Shown piece after piece: positions 46,725 to 55,356 of a stretch of DNA of 64,000 nt; the first letter of the stretch is position 1; every line of letters starts with the position of its first letter. The stretch lies in assembly GCF_041380015.1 (NCBI RefSeq), contig NZ_CP159978.1; one strand, written 5' to 3'. Under the pieces are notes generated by a model that was not told the DNA's origin, did not search any database, and worked only from the letters and a program-made list of their open reading frames with translations. Origin of the DNA: Buchananella felis (lineage in GTDB: Bacteria; Actinomycetota; Actinomycetes; Actinomycetales; Actinomycetaceae). Made by a program: the position numbers and the translations under genes.

Positions 46725-48611
46725 GTGGACAATCGCGTAAACGAAACCGCCAGCTTTGACCTGCCGCGCCCGCTGGCGCCCACGCCGCAGGCAGCCCCGG
46801 CTCCTGCCGCCGCACCCGCCGGCGCCGAGGTGAGCCCCCCGGCCCAGCCAGCGCAGGCGGCCGCCCCGCTCCCGTCCGCGCAGGCCGATGCCTCCGGGCC
46901 GGGCCCGGCAGCAGCCGCCACCGGCCCGCTCGCGCCAGCGCCGGGGGAGGTGACGGCAACCGAAGCGATCACGGCCGTGCTCCCGGCACCCGCACCGCCG
47001 GCCGCCCCCGCCCCCGCCCCTGCCGGCACGAGCAGCCCGATGGGCCAGAACACGCCCTGCCTGCCGGCCGCCCCTGACGCCGGCCACAGCGTGAGGGGAG
47101 GTGGGTGGCCGACGTCGGCCACGGAGGCGATTTCCTCCCCGCAGGCCGCCCCCATCGCCACCCAGCCGGCGACCCCGGGGCCCGTGCAGCTGACCGGGCA
47201 GAGCGCCAGCTTCCTGGCGGAGCAGTCGGCCGTCCGGCGCGACGCCCCGCAGACCAAGCCGGTGCCCAGTCCCTACTCGCCCTGGCGGCCGGCCGGCGCT
47301 GCCATGCCCGACTACGGCCAGCAGACCGGCACCAACCACCTGCCCGCCTACGTGCCGGCCACGGGCAGGGCCCTGCCGGGTGGCGCGCAGGCGGTCGGCT
47401 TCTCCGGCGGCTACGGCGCAGAGTCCCACCCGGGCGTGGCGCCCGCGAGCGCAGCTCACCCGGTCGGCGAGCGCGAGCAGCCGGTCAGGACGCGGCGCGG
47501 ACCCACCTGGCTGGGCGTCACCGGCATCGCCCTGGCCTGCTCGCTGGCCGCCTCCGCAGGCACCTTCGCCCTCATGGGCGGCGGGCAGAACCAGGAGCAG
47601 GCGAGCGCGGGCGGCGTCACCACGATCGCCCCGCTGGTGGACGCCAACGGCGAGACCCCCAACTGGCAGGCCGTGCAGCAGGCCGTGGGAGACTCTGTGG
47701 TCTCCATCGAGCTGGAGGTCCCCGGTGGCGGCTCGTCGGGCTCCGGCGTGGTGATCGACAAGGACGGCCACATCGTCACCAACCACCACGTCGTGGCCGG
47801 TGCCATCGAGGGCAAGGTGACCGTCACCCTGGCCGACGGGCGCATCTACGACGGACAGGTGGTGGGCTCCGACTCCGCCACGGACCTGGCCGTGGTGAAG
47901 CTGGACAGCGCGCCGGCTGACCTGAGCGTGGCCACCCTGGGCAGCTCGGAGAACCTCCAGGTGGGCCAGGCGGTGGCCGCGATCGGCAACCCGCTGGGCT
48001 ACGCCTCCACCATGACCACCGGCATCATCTCCGCCCTGGACCGGCCCGTGTGGACCGAGCAGGACGAGGCCACCGGGGACGCCGCCTCCGCGCTGACCGT
48101 CACCAACGCCATCCAGATCGACGCCTCCATCAACCCCGGTAACTCGGGCGGGCCGCTGTTCGACGCCGGCGGGCGCGTGATCGGCATCAACTCCTCCATC
48201 GCCACCATCAAGGAGTCCTCTGAGGACGAGGGCGGCTCCATCGGCCTCGGCTTCGCCATCCCGGTGGACGTCGCCAAGCTCATCGCGGACCAGATCATCG
48301 AGAGCGGCACAGTGCAGCACGCCTTCCTGGGGGTCTCCCTGGCCGAGGGCGCCGTGGAGCTGAACGGCGCCGGCTACACCGGGGCCAAGGTGGTGGAGGT
48401 GACCGCAGGTAGCTCGGCCCAGAACGCCGGGGTGCAGGCGAACGACGTGATCGTGGCCCTGAACGGCAAGTCCGTGGCCTCCGTGCCCGCGCTCATGGCC
48501 GCCGTGCGCGCCCAGCCCGTCGGGGCGCAGGTCAAGCTCGCCGTGGTGCGCGGCGGGGAGAAGCTGGAGCTCAACGCCACCCTGCAGGCTCGCAGCGAGA
48601 CGGAGAACTAG
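46725..48611 (+). CDS. HtrA/DegP-like serine protease, membrane-anchored
   Basis: 628 residues from GTG 46725, chosen because GGAAGG lies 7 bp upstream; an earlier in-frame GTG at 46683 has no ribosome binding site. The first 265 residues are a Pro/Ala-rich cytoplasmic tail. One membrane helix follows (WLGVTGIALACSLAASAGTF). The protease domain has the triad His in IVTNHHVVAG, Asp in SDSATDLAVVK and Ser in NPGNSGGPLFD. A PDZ domain closes the protein (AFLGVSLAEGAVEL; AGVQANDVIVALNGK). The family degrades or refolds damaged envelope proteins. The arrangement matches actinobacterial HtrA/PepD-type proteins. Confidence 0.94.
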   Translation: MDNRVNETASFDLPRPLAPTPQAAPAPAAAPAGAEVSPPAQPAQAAAPLPSAQADASGPGPAAAATGPLAPAPGEVTATEAITAVLPAPAPPAAPAPAPAGTSSPMGQNTPCLPAAPDAGHSVRGGGWPTSATEAISSPQAAPIATQPATPGPVQLTGQSASFLAEQSAVRRDAPQTKPVPSPYSPWRPAGAAMPDYGQQTGTNHLPAYVPATGRALPGGAQAVGFSGGYGAESHPGVAPASAAHPVGEREQPVRTRRGPTWLGVTGIALACSLAASAGTFALMGGGQNQEQASAGGVTTIAPLVDANGETPNWQAVQQAVGDSVVSIELEVPGGGSSGSGVVIDKDGHIVTNHHVVAGAIEGKVTVTLADGRIYDGQVVGSDSATDLAVVKLDSAPADLSVATLGSSENLQVGQAVAAIGNPLGYASTMTTGIISALDRPVWTEQDEATGDAASALTVTNAIQIDASINPGNSGGPLFDAGGRVIGINSSIATIKESSEDEGGSIGLGFAIPVDVAKLIADQIIESGTVQHAFLGVSLAEGAVELNGAGYTGAKVVEVTAGSSAQNAGVQANDVIVALNGKSVASVPALMAAVRAQPVGAQVKLAVVRGGEKLELNATLQARSETEN

Positions 48612-48680
48612 CCGGAACGGGCAAGCTCCCGCTCGCCCGGTCCTGGCCCGCCCGTCGCGGGCGGTGTTGCGCAAACGGTT

Positions 48681-48828
48681 GTGGGGTTAGTCGACCTATC
48701 GAGCTCTTGGTGCAGCTGTTGAGCTGTTGGTGCACCGATTGAGGGGTTACCGGCTCGGGTAGCCCCTCGAGAGGTGCACCAACCCCACGACCGGTGCGTC
48801 AACCCCACGAGAGGTGCACTAAGCCCTC
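48681..48828. repeat. 20-bp-period inverted-arm repeat (locus 4) between convergent genes
   Basis: Left arm units start at 48681, 48701, 48721 and 48741 (GTGGGGTTAGTCGACCTATC, GAGCTCTTGGTGCAGCTGTT, GAGCTGTTGGTGCACCGATT, then GAGGGGTTACC). Right arm units start at 48769, 48789 and 48809, and their reverse complements read like GTGGGGTTGGTGCACCTCTC. The centre, 48741-48768, is itself a hairpin. It lies between the convergent HtrA-like and menF genes, where a bidirectional terminator would be expected. The rest of this 298-bp gap is empty. Confidence 0.92.
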
Positions 48829-48909
48829 AATCCTTTGCGCACGCCCGCACAGCCTCCGCGAGAGCCAGGAAGAGGCAAAGCCGCGCCGCGTCGGCCCGCA
48901 AGACCAGCG

Positions 48910-50367
48910 CTAGACGTCCTGCGCGTCGGTGGCGCCCAGCGCGCCCAGCATCGGTTGCAGCTTGGCGCTGGTCTCCGCCACCTCCGCCGCCGGCACGGAC
49001 TGCGGCAGGATGCCGCCGCCCGCGAACAGCCGCACGGTGGAGCCGGCCCGTCCCGCAGCGTCGCCCGGCTGGGGCTCGATCACCCCGCAGCGCAGGGCGA
49101 TGCCCCACTCGCCGTCGCCGGTGGCGTCCATCCAGCCCACCGGGCCGGCGTAGTTGGCCCGGTCCATGCCCTCCAGCTCGGCGATGATCTGCTGGGCGGC
49201 CAGCTTCGGGGTTCCCCCCACGGCCGCCGAGGGGTGCAGCGCCCCGGCCAGGGCCAGGGAGGTCACCCCGGTGCCGGCGGGGAGCACCCCGGTGACATCC
49301 GTGGCCAGGTGCATCACGTTGGGCAGGTGCAACACAAAGGGCTGCTCCGGCACGTTCAGGGTGGCGCAGAAGTCGCCCAGCGCGTGGGCCACGGAGTCCA
49401 CCGCGAACTCGTGCTCTGCCAGGTCCTTGGAAGACCGGGCCAGGTTGCCGGCCCGCAGCAGGTCCGCCTCGTCGTCGCCGGTGCGGCGGATGGTGCCGGC
49501 CAGCACGCGGGCGGCCACCAGGCCCCGGTCCAGGCGCACCAGCAGCTCCGGGGTCGCCCCCAGCCAGCTGCCCACCTGGAAGGTCCAGCAGCCCGGGTAG
49601 TCGCGGCCCAGGGCCGTTAGCGGAACGCGCGGGTCCAGCGCGTGCTCGGTGTGCACGTAGACGTCGCGCGCCAGCACCACCTTCTGGGCCCGGCCCGTCT
49701 CCATCTGTGCGATCGCCTGCCGCACCACCCCGTCCCACCGACTGCGCGGGTGCGCGCCGGGGGAGGTGGTCACGCGCCCCGGCTGGCGCGCCGGCGCGGC
49801 CCCAGTCTCCAGGAAGGCGGCCAGCAGGGCGTCCAGCTCGCCGGCGCCGCCCTCGGGAGATGCGGCGCCCCCCGGCGTGAAGGCGCCCGCGCGGCCCGGG
49901 CCCTCCGAGCCGGCCCCGCCCCCGCCCCCGGCGGGCGCGCCGCTGGCCGCGGTGATCGCAGCGGCGGGCGGAGCGTCGTCGGCCAAAAAGATGTGGGTGA
50001 ACCACCAGCGCTCGTCGCGGAAGCCCAGCACGAAGCGCGGCACCAGCAGGAAGGACTCGCACTCGGAGGAATCGGCGAAGGCGAACGAGCCGGCGGCGAT
50101 CAGGCCGGTGCCGGGCAGGCCCACCGCGTCGTCCACCTGCGCCAGCGCCACCACCGCCCGCCACTGCCGATCCAGCGCCGCGAAGCGCTGCGGACCGCGC
50201 GCCGAGAGCCGGGCGGTCACCCCGCCACCAACAAAGCCCACGCCGGTGCGCACCCAGGCAAGAGCGTCGGCCGCGGGCAGCGCCCCTAAAAGAGAGGTCG
50301 GTAACAACGGGTGGCCCGTCACGTCGAAAGTACGGGCGCAAAGCTGGGGAATAGCCGGGGCGATCAT
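48910..50367 (-). CDS. menF: Isochorismate synthase
   Basis: Chorismate-binding enzyme making isochorismate, the entry to the menaquinone pathway. 485 residues from ATG 50367 (MIAPAIPQLCARTF); a TTG three codons upstream is less likely. Core motifs: AQKVVLARDVYV (general-base Lys), LAGTIRRTGDD, SKDLAEHEF, HPSAAVGGTPK, YAGPVGWMD and VRLFAGGGILPQS. A Gly/Ala-rich insertion lies near residues 145-180. It could in principle feed a siderophore, but the flanking men genes point to menaquinone. It is divergent from menG with 69 bp between. Confidence 0.92.
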   Translation of the reverse strand: MIAPAIPQLCARTFDVTGHPLLPTSLLGALPAADALAWVRTGVGFVGGGVTARLSARGPQRFAALDRQWRAVVALAQVDDAVGLPGTGLIAAGSFAFADSSECESFLLVPRFVLGFRDERWWFTHIFLADDAPPAAAITAASGAPAGGGGGAGSEGPGRAGAFTPGGAASPEGGAGELDALLAAFLETGAAPARQPGRVTTSPGAHPRSRWDGVVRQAIAQMETGRAQKVVLARDVYVHTEHALDPRVPLTALGRDYPGCWTFQVGSWLGATPELLVRLDRGLVAARVLAGTIRRTGDDEADLLRAGNLARSSKDLAEHEFAVDSVAHALGDFCATLNVPEQPFVLHLPNVMHLATDVTGVLPAGTGVTSLALAGALHPSAAVGGTPKLAAQQIIAELEGMDRANYAGPVGWMDATGDGEWGIALRCGVIEPQPGDAAGRAGSTVRLFAGGGILPQSVPAAEVAETSAKLQPMLGALGATDAQDV

Positions 50368-50436
50368 CGCCGCCAATCTAGCCGCAATCGGTCCCGGGCT
50401 GCAGCCACGGGCGCCAACCTGCCAGAATTAGCCCCC

Positions 50437-51132
50437 ATGAGAGCTGACCTGGACAAGGACCCCAACGCGATCGCGGGCATGTTTGACCGCGTGGCTCGCC
50501 GCTACGACCTCACCAACGACGTGCTGTCGCTCTGGTGTGATCGTGCCTGGCGCCGCGCGACCCGTCGCGCGCTCGGGGCCCAGCCGGGCATGCGAATCCT
50601 GGACCTCGGGGCCGGCACCGGCACCTCCGCCGCCGGCTACTACGAGGACGGCGCCGACGTGGTTGCCTGCGACCTCTCCGAGGGCATGATCGCCGAGGGC
50701 CGCCGCCGCTACCCCTTCCTGGAGTTCGTGCAGGGAGACGCCACCGACCTGCCCTTCGAGGACAACAGCTTCGACGCCTCCACCATCTCCTTCGCGCTGC
50801 GCAACGTCCAGGGCACCGAGAAGGCACTGCGGGAGTTGCTGCGCGTCACCAAGCCGGGTGGGCACGTGGTGATCTGCGAGTTCTCCACCCCCAGCACGCG
50901 CCTGGTGCGCGGCCCCTACAACTTCTACCTGGGCACCGTGCTCCCGGCGATCTCCCGCATGGTCTCCTCCAACGGGCGTGCCTACGAGTACCTGGCCGAG
51001 TCCATCCTGGCCTGGCCCAACCAGGCCGAGTTGGCTGACATGATGCGCGGCTGCGGCTGGGAGAACGTGGGCCACCGCAACCTCTCTGCGGGCATCGTGG
51101 CCCTCCACCGCGGCTTCAAGCCCGCCAACTGA
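50437..51132 (+). CDS. menG: Demethylmenaquinone methyltransferase
   Basis: SAM-dependent methyltransferase for the last step of menaquinone synthesis (MenG/UbiE family), 231 residues. The family signature YDLTNDVLSLWCDRAWRR is at the N-terminus. The SAM site is ILDLGAGTGTSA, with ACDLSEGMI as motif II and FALRNVQGTEKALRELLRV later. ATG 50437 is the first start in frame. Menaquinone rather than ubiquinone is assumed from the men genes nearby. Confidence 0.95.
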   Translation: MRADLDKDPNAIAGMFDRVARRYDLTNDVLSLWCDRAWRRATRRALGAQPGMRILDLGAGTGTSAAGYYEDGADVVACDLSEGMIAEGRRRYPFLEFVQGDATDLPFEDNSFDASTISFALRNVQGTEKALRELLRVTKPGGHVVICEFSTPSTRLVRGPYNFYLGTVLPAISRMVSSNGRAYEYLAESILAWPNQAELADMMRGCGWENVGHRNLSAGIVALHRGFKPAN

Positions 51133-51548
51133 GTAGGCGCCGGCCGATAGCGGTCGGCGGCCAGTGGCACGTGGCGGCGCCGGTCCCCCTAGCTCCGGCC
51201 ACCCGGCTCCGGCTGGCCGGCGGCAGCGTCGGCCCCCTGCACCAGCGCGCCAAGCCCAACGCCGCCGGGCGGCGCGCGTGAGCTGAGCAATACGCACCAC
51301 GGCCTTGCCGTAATTAGTTTGCGCGGCGGCCCCTGTGTGGCCTGAGCGGCACCCGATTGGGGCGGCAAAAAGGGCGGAATTGGGCCAAAAGTCTTGCGGG
51401 TGCCCTGCTTGGGCGGGCGGCGAAAACGAGCGCCGGTAGCCTCGCTACGTCGCCAGCAGTGCGTCGGCTTGTCCGTGCGCGCGGCCGGGTGGCGCTAAGT
51501 CGTGTGCAAAAGCACCAACCAAACTGATCCACCGAATAGGGAGAACCG
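51133..51548. other. 416-bp region upstream of the nuo operon
   Basis: No gene is visible. It should contain the nuo promoter. TAATTAG near 51313 and TAAGTC near 51496 are possible -10 elements, but neither has a good -35 at 17 bp. GTGCAAAAGCAC near 51502 is a short inverted repeat about 40 bp before nuoA. AGGGAGAAC before 51549 is the nuoA ribosome binding site. Confidence 0.5.
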
Positions 51549-51908
51549 ATGGAAAACTACCTCCCCTTCCTCATCATGCTGGGGGTGGCGATGCTGGTGG
51601 CCGTGGGTGGTCTAGCCATCTCCGCCATCGTGGGCCCCAAGCGGTTCAACCGCGTCAAGGTGGAGAACTACGAGTGCGGTATCGACCCCACTCCGAGCGC
51701 CGGTGACCACGGCCGTTTCCCCGTGAAGTACTACCTGGTGGCGATGACCTTCATCGTCTTCGACATCGAGGTGGTCTTCCTTTACCCGTGGGCCGTCTCT
51801 TTCGGCACCCTGGGCCTGTTCGGCCTGGGCGCTGCCTTCTTCTTCATTGCCCTCATCACCGTGCCGTTCATCTACGAGTGGCGCCGGGGCGGCCTGGACT
51901 GGGACTGA
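51549..51908 (+). CDS. nuoA: NADH-quinone oxidoreductase subunit A
   Basis: Small membrane subunit of NDH-1, 119 residues with three helices. The family motif YECGIDPTPSAG and the acidic FIVFDIEVVFLYPWA segment are clear. First gene of the nuo operon; ATG 51549 follows AGGGAGAAC. nuoB begins 10 bp after its stop. Confidence 0.97.
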   Translation: MENYLPFLIMLGVAMLVAVGGLAISAIVGPKRFNRVKVENYECGIDPTPSAGDHGRFPVKYYLVAMTFIVFDIEVVFLYPWAVSFGTLGLFGLGAAFFFIALITVPFIYEWRRGGLDWD

Positions 51909-51918
51909 AAGGACACCA

Positions 51919-52482
51919 GTGAAGATCGGAATTGAGGAGCAGGTACCGGCCGGTTTCCTGCTGACCAGCGTCGAGAAGCTGGCAGGCCTGGCCCGCGAGA
52001 CCTCCATCTGGCCCGTCACCATGGGTCTGGCGTGCTGCGCCATCGAGATGATGTCCACCGCCGGCCCGCGCTTTGACATCTCGCGTATCGGCATGGAGGT
52101 GTTTCGCGCCTCGCCGCGCCACGCGGACCTGATGATCCTGTCCGGCCGCCTGTCCCACAAGATGGCCCCGGTGGTGCGCAACGTCTACGACTCCATGGCC
52201 GAGCCCAAGTGGGTTTTGTCCATGGGCGCTTGCGCCTCCAGCGGCGGCATGTTCAACAACTACGCGATCGTGCAGGGCGTGGACCACGTGGTGCCGGTGG
52301 ACATCTACCTGCCGGGTTGCCCGCCGCGCCCGGAGATGCTGCTCAACGCCCTGTTCGAGCTGAAGCGCCAGTGCGTCAAGGGCCAGCCGCTCGGCGCGAA
52401 CCGTGCCAAGGTGGCGCGCGCCGTGGAGGCCGCCGCCCTGGCCGCCACCCCCACCCACCAGATGAAGGGCTTGTTGGCGTGA
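51919..52482 (+). CDS. nuoB: NADH-quinone oxidoreductase subunit B
   Basis: 187 residues, carrying cluster N2, the last iron-sulphur centre before the quinone. Cys ligands are in GLACCAIEMM, GACASSGGMF and LPGCPPRPE. The start is GTG 51919 (MKIGIEEQVPAGF), preceded by AAAGGACACC. Its stop overlaps nuoC (GTGA). Confidence 0.97.
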   Translation: MKIGIEEQVPAGFLLTSVEKLAGLARETSIWPVTMGLACCAIEMMSTAGPRFDISRIGMEVFRASPRHADLMILSGRLSHKMAPVVRNVYDSMAEPKWVLSMGACASSGGMFNNYAIVQGVDHVVPVDIYLPGCPPRPEMLLNALFELKRQCVKGQPLGANRAKVARAVEAAALAATPTHQMKGLLA

Positions 52483-53225
52483 GCGAGAACCAGATTATCG
52501 ACGTGAATGACGGCGTGGTGGTCGACGCTGCCGCCGTGGCCGACGTTCAGCGCGGCCGCCCGGAGGGGGACGTGGTGGAGGTGCGCACCGGCCTGTTCGG
52601 CGTGCACGGCAGCGCCGACACCTCCGGCATGGGTGGCCTGGTGCGTCCGGTGGTCCTGCCGGGTGAGAGTCAGCGCCCCTACGGCGGCTACTTCGACGAG
52701 ATCGTCGACGTGCTGGAGGAGGTGCTGGAAGAGCGCGGCCTGAACGTGGCCGACGTGATCGAGCGCGTGGTGGTCTACCGCGACGAGCTGACCATCCACG
52801 TGGCGCGCGAGCACATCGTGACCGTCTGCTCCATCCTGCGCGACGACCCGGACCTGCGCTTCGAGCTGTGCCTGGGCGTCAACGGCGTCCACTACCCGGG
52901 GGACAAGGACCGCGAGCTGCACGCCTGCTACGCCCTGACCTCGGTGACCCACAACCGCCAGCTGCGCCTGGAGGTGGCCTGCCCGGACGCCGACCCGACC
53001 ATCCCGTCTGTCGTCTCCGTCTACCCGGCCAACGACTGGCACGAGCGCGAGACCTGGGACCTGATGGGCATCGTGTTCACCGGCCACCCGGCCCTGACCC
53101 GCACCGCCATGCCGGACGACTGGGTGGGCCACCCGCAGCGCAAGGACTACCCGCTGGGCGGTATCCCGGTGGAGTACAAGGGCGCCACCGTTCCCCCGGC
53201 CGACACGCGGAGGTCTTACAGCTGA
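52479..53225 (+). CDS. nuoC: NADH-quinone oxidoreductase subunit C
   Basis: 248 residues, peripheral-arm subunit of NDH-1 with the 30-kDa subunit signature (YPANDWHERETWDLMGIVF, then HPQRKDYPLGG). Start GTG 52479 overlaps nuoB by 4 bp. The N-terminal 70 residues (DVNDGVVVDAAAVADVQRG) are longer than in E. coli-type NuoC but usual for actinobacteria. Its stop shares a base with the nuoD start (TGATG). Confidence 0.96.
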   Translation: MSENQIIDVNDGVVVDAAAVADVQRGRPEGDVVEVRTGLFGVHGSADTSGMGGLVRPVVLPGESQRPYGGYFDEIVDVLEEVLEERGLNVADVIERVVVYRDELTIHVAREHIVTVCSILRDDPDLRFELCLGVNGVHYPGDKDRELHACYALTSVTHNRQLRLEVACPDADPTIPSVVSVYPANDWHERETWDLMGIVFTGHPALTRTAMPDDWVGHPQRKDYPLGGIPVEYKGATVPPADTRRSYS

Positions 53226-54586
53226 TGAACGCAAGCACTGTTAACGGCGCCGGTGGCGTGCGCGCCACCGCCCCGGCCCTGCCGGTCGCGGCCGACACCC
53301 CGGAGTTCACCGCCTTCGGTGGCGACTGGAGCGACATCGCGGCCGAGGCCGAGGAGCTGGCCAACGAGCGCATCGTGGTCAACATGGGCCCGGTGCACCC
53401 CTCCACCCACGGCGTGCTCCGCCTGATCCTGGAGATCGACGGCGAGACCGTGCGCGAGCTGCGCGTGGGCACCGGATACCTGCACACGGGTATCGAGAAG
53501 AACATGGAGTTTCGCACCTACACGCAGGGCGTCACCTTCGCCACGCGCATGGACTACGTGGCCCCCATCTTCCAGGAGGTGGCCTACTGCCTGGCGGTGG
53601 AGAAGGCCCTGGGAATCACCGACCAGATCCCCGAGCGCGCCAACCTGATCCGCGTGCTGATGATGGAGCTCAACCGCATCGCCTCCCACCTGGTGGCCCT
53701 GGGTACCTCCAGCAACGAGCTGGGCTCCACCACGATGATGACCATCGCCTTCCGCGCCCGCGAGGAGGTGCTGCGCATCTTCGAGCGCGTCACCGGCCTG
53801 CGCATGAACCACGCCTACATCCGCCCCGGCGGTGTGGCGCAGGACCTGCCGGCCGGTACCACCGACTACGTGCGCAGCCTGCTGCCCAAGATCCGCAACG
53901 ACGTTGGCGAGATGCGTGACATCGTCATGGCCAACCCGATCTACAAGCTGCGTCACGTGGACGTGGGCACCATCGACCTGAGCGCCGCCATGGCGTTGGG
54001 CCTGACCGGCCCGTGCCTGCGCGCCGCCGGCCTGCCCCTGGACGTGCGCAAGACCCAGCCGTACTGCGGGTACGAGACCTTCGACTTCGACGTGCCCACC
54101 TACAACAAATCCGACGGCTACAACCGCGCCCGGGTGCGCTTCGACGAGATCTACGAGTCCATCAAGATCGTCGACCAGGCCCTGGCCCGCCTGGACGCCA
54201 CCCCCGGCCCCGTCATGGTGGCGGACAAGAAGATCGCCTGGCCGGCCCAGCTGTCCATCGGCGCCGACGGCCAGGGCAACTCCCTGGACCACATCCGCGA
54301 GATCATGGGCACCTCCATGGAGGCCCTGATCCACCACTTCAAGCTGGTCACCGAGGGCTTCCGCGTCCCGGCCGGGCAGGTGTTCAGCCAGGTGGAGCAC
54401 GCCAAGGGAATCATGGGCGTCCACCTGGTCAGCGACGGCGGCACCCGCCCCTACCGCGTGCACTTCCGCGAGCCCTCATTCAGCAACCTGCAGTCTGCGG
54501 CGATGATGTCCGAAGGCGGCCAGCTGGCCGACGTCGTTGTCACGCTCGCTTCGATCGACCCCGTGTTGGGAGGCGTGGACCGATGA
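53225..54586 (+). CDS. nuoD: NADH-quinone oxidoreductase subunit D
   Basis: 453 residues, the 49-kDa-type subunit that forms the quinone pocket with NuoB. MGPVHPSTHGVLRL holds the conserved quinone-site His; GYLHTGIEKNMEFRTY and the C-terminal SIDPVLGGVDR are family marks. The ATG at 53225 overlaps the nuoC stop. The N-terminal 45 residues are a variable extension. Confidence 0.97.
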   Translation: MNASTVNGAGGVRATAPALPVAADTPEFTAFGGDWSDIAAEAEELANERIVVNMGPVHPSTHGVLRLILEIDGETVRELRVGTGYLHTGIEKNMEFRTYTQGVTFATRMDYVAPIFQEVAYCLAVEKALGITDQIPERANLIRVLMMELNRIASHLVALGTSSNELGSTTMMTIAFRAREEVLRIFERVTGLRMNHAYIRPGGVAQDLPAGTTDYVRSLLPKIRNDVGEMRDIVMANPIYKLRHVDVGTIDLSAAMALGLTGPCLRAAGLPLDVRKTQPYCGYETFDFDVPTYNKSDGYNRARVRFDEIYESIKIVDQALARLDATPGPVMVADKKIAWPAQLSIGADGQGNSLDHIREIMGTSMEALIHHFKLVTEGFRVPAGQVFSQVEHAKGIMGVHLVSDGGTRPYRVHFREPSFSNLQSAAMMSEGGQLADVVVTLASIDPVLGGVDR

Positions 54587-55356
54587 CGCAAACCTGGGAA
54601 CCGGAGGTGGAGGCGCAGCTGCGCGCCGACGCCGCCGAGATCATTGCCCGCTACCCGGCCGGCTACGAGCGCAGCGCGCTCCTGCCGATGCTGCACCTGA
54701 TCCAGTCCGTGGATGGCTACACCTCCCCGCGTGGCGTGGTGCTCTGCTCCGAGCTGCTCGGGATCTCCCGCGCCGAGGTCAGCGCCGTGGCCACGTTCTA
54801 CAGCCAGTACCGCCGCCACCCCGGCGGCGACTACCACGTGGGCGTGTGCACCAACTCCCTGTGCGCCGTGCTGGGTGGTGACCAGATCTGGGAGGCAGTC
54901 TCCGCCCACCTGGGCATCGGCCACAACGAGGCCCTGGAGGACGGCTCCATCTCGCTGGAGCGCCTGGAGTGCAACGCCGCCTGCGACTACGCCCCCGTGG
55001 TGATGGTCAACTGGGAGTTCTTCGACAACTCCACCGTGGAGGGCACCATCAAGCTGGTGGACGACCTGCGCGCGGGCAACCCGGTGGCCCCCACCCGCGG
55101 CCCCGAGCAGGTGCCCACCTACAAGCAGGTCTCCCGCACCCTGGCCGGTTTCGAGGACGGCCTGGCCGACCAGGGCGGGGTGGGCGAGCCCACGCTGCGC
55201 GGCCTGCGCATCGCGCGCGAGCGCGGCTGGACCGCGCCGCAGCCCGCCGCTGGCGCGCAGGCCGGGCAGGGCGCCGCTGAGGCACAGTCCGGTCAGGGCG
55301 CCGCTGGCGCGCAGGCCGGGCAGGGCGCCGCACCGGCAAAGGAGGAGGAGAAGTGA
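54583..55356 (+). CDS. nuoE: NADH-quinone oxidoreductase subunit E
   Basis: 257 residues, with the thioredoxin-like 2Fe-2S domain of NDH-1 (cluster N1a). Four Cys ligands: CTNSLC and CNAACDYAP. The start ATG 54583 overlaps nuoD (ATGA). The C-terminal about 35 residues are an unusual Gly/Ala/Gln repeat (AGAQAGQGAAEAQSGQGAAG) ending KEEEK, probably disordered and not needed for electron transfer. Confidence 0.95.
   Translation: MTQTWEPEVEAQLRADAAEIIARYPAGYERSALLPMLHLIQSVDGYTSPRGVVLCSELLGISRAEVSAVATFYSQYRRHPGGDYHVGVCTNSLCAVLGGDQIWEAVSAHLGIGHNEALEDGSISLERLECNAACDYAPVVMVNWEFFDNSTVEGTIKLVDDLRAGNPVAPTRGPEQVPTYKQVSRTLAGFEDGLADQGGVGEPTLRGLRIARERGWTAPQPAAGAQAGQGAAEAQSGQGAAGAQAGQGAAPAKEEEK

Noticed and set aside
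48910..50367. Siderophore-type isochorismate synthase (EntC)
   Set aside because: No siderophore genes nearby, while menB, menC, menD and menG are all in the window.
51500..51515. Rex-type operator before nuoA (GTGCAAAAGCAC)
   Set aside because: Arms and spacing do not fit the TTGTGA-N-TCACAA pattern; kept only as an unnamed inverted repeat.
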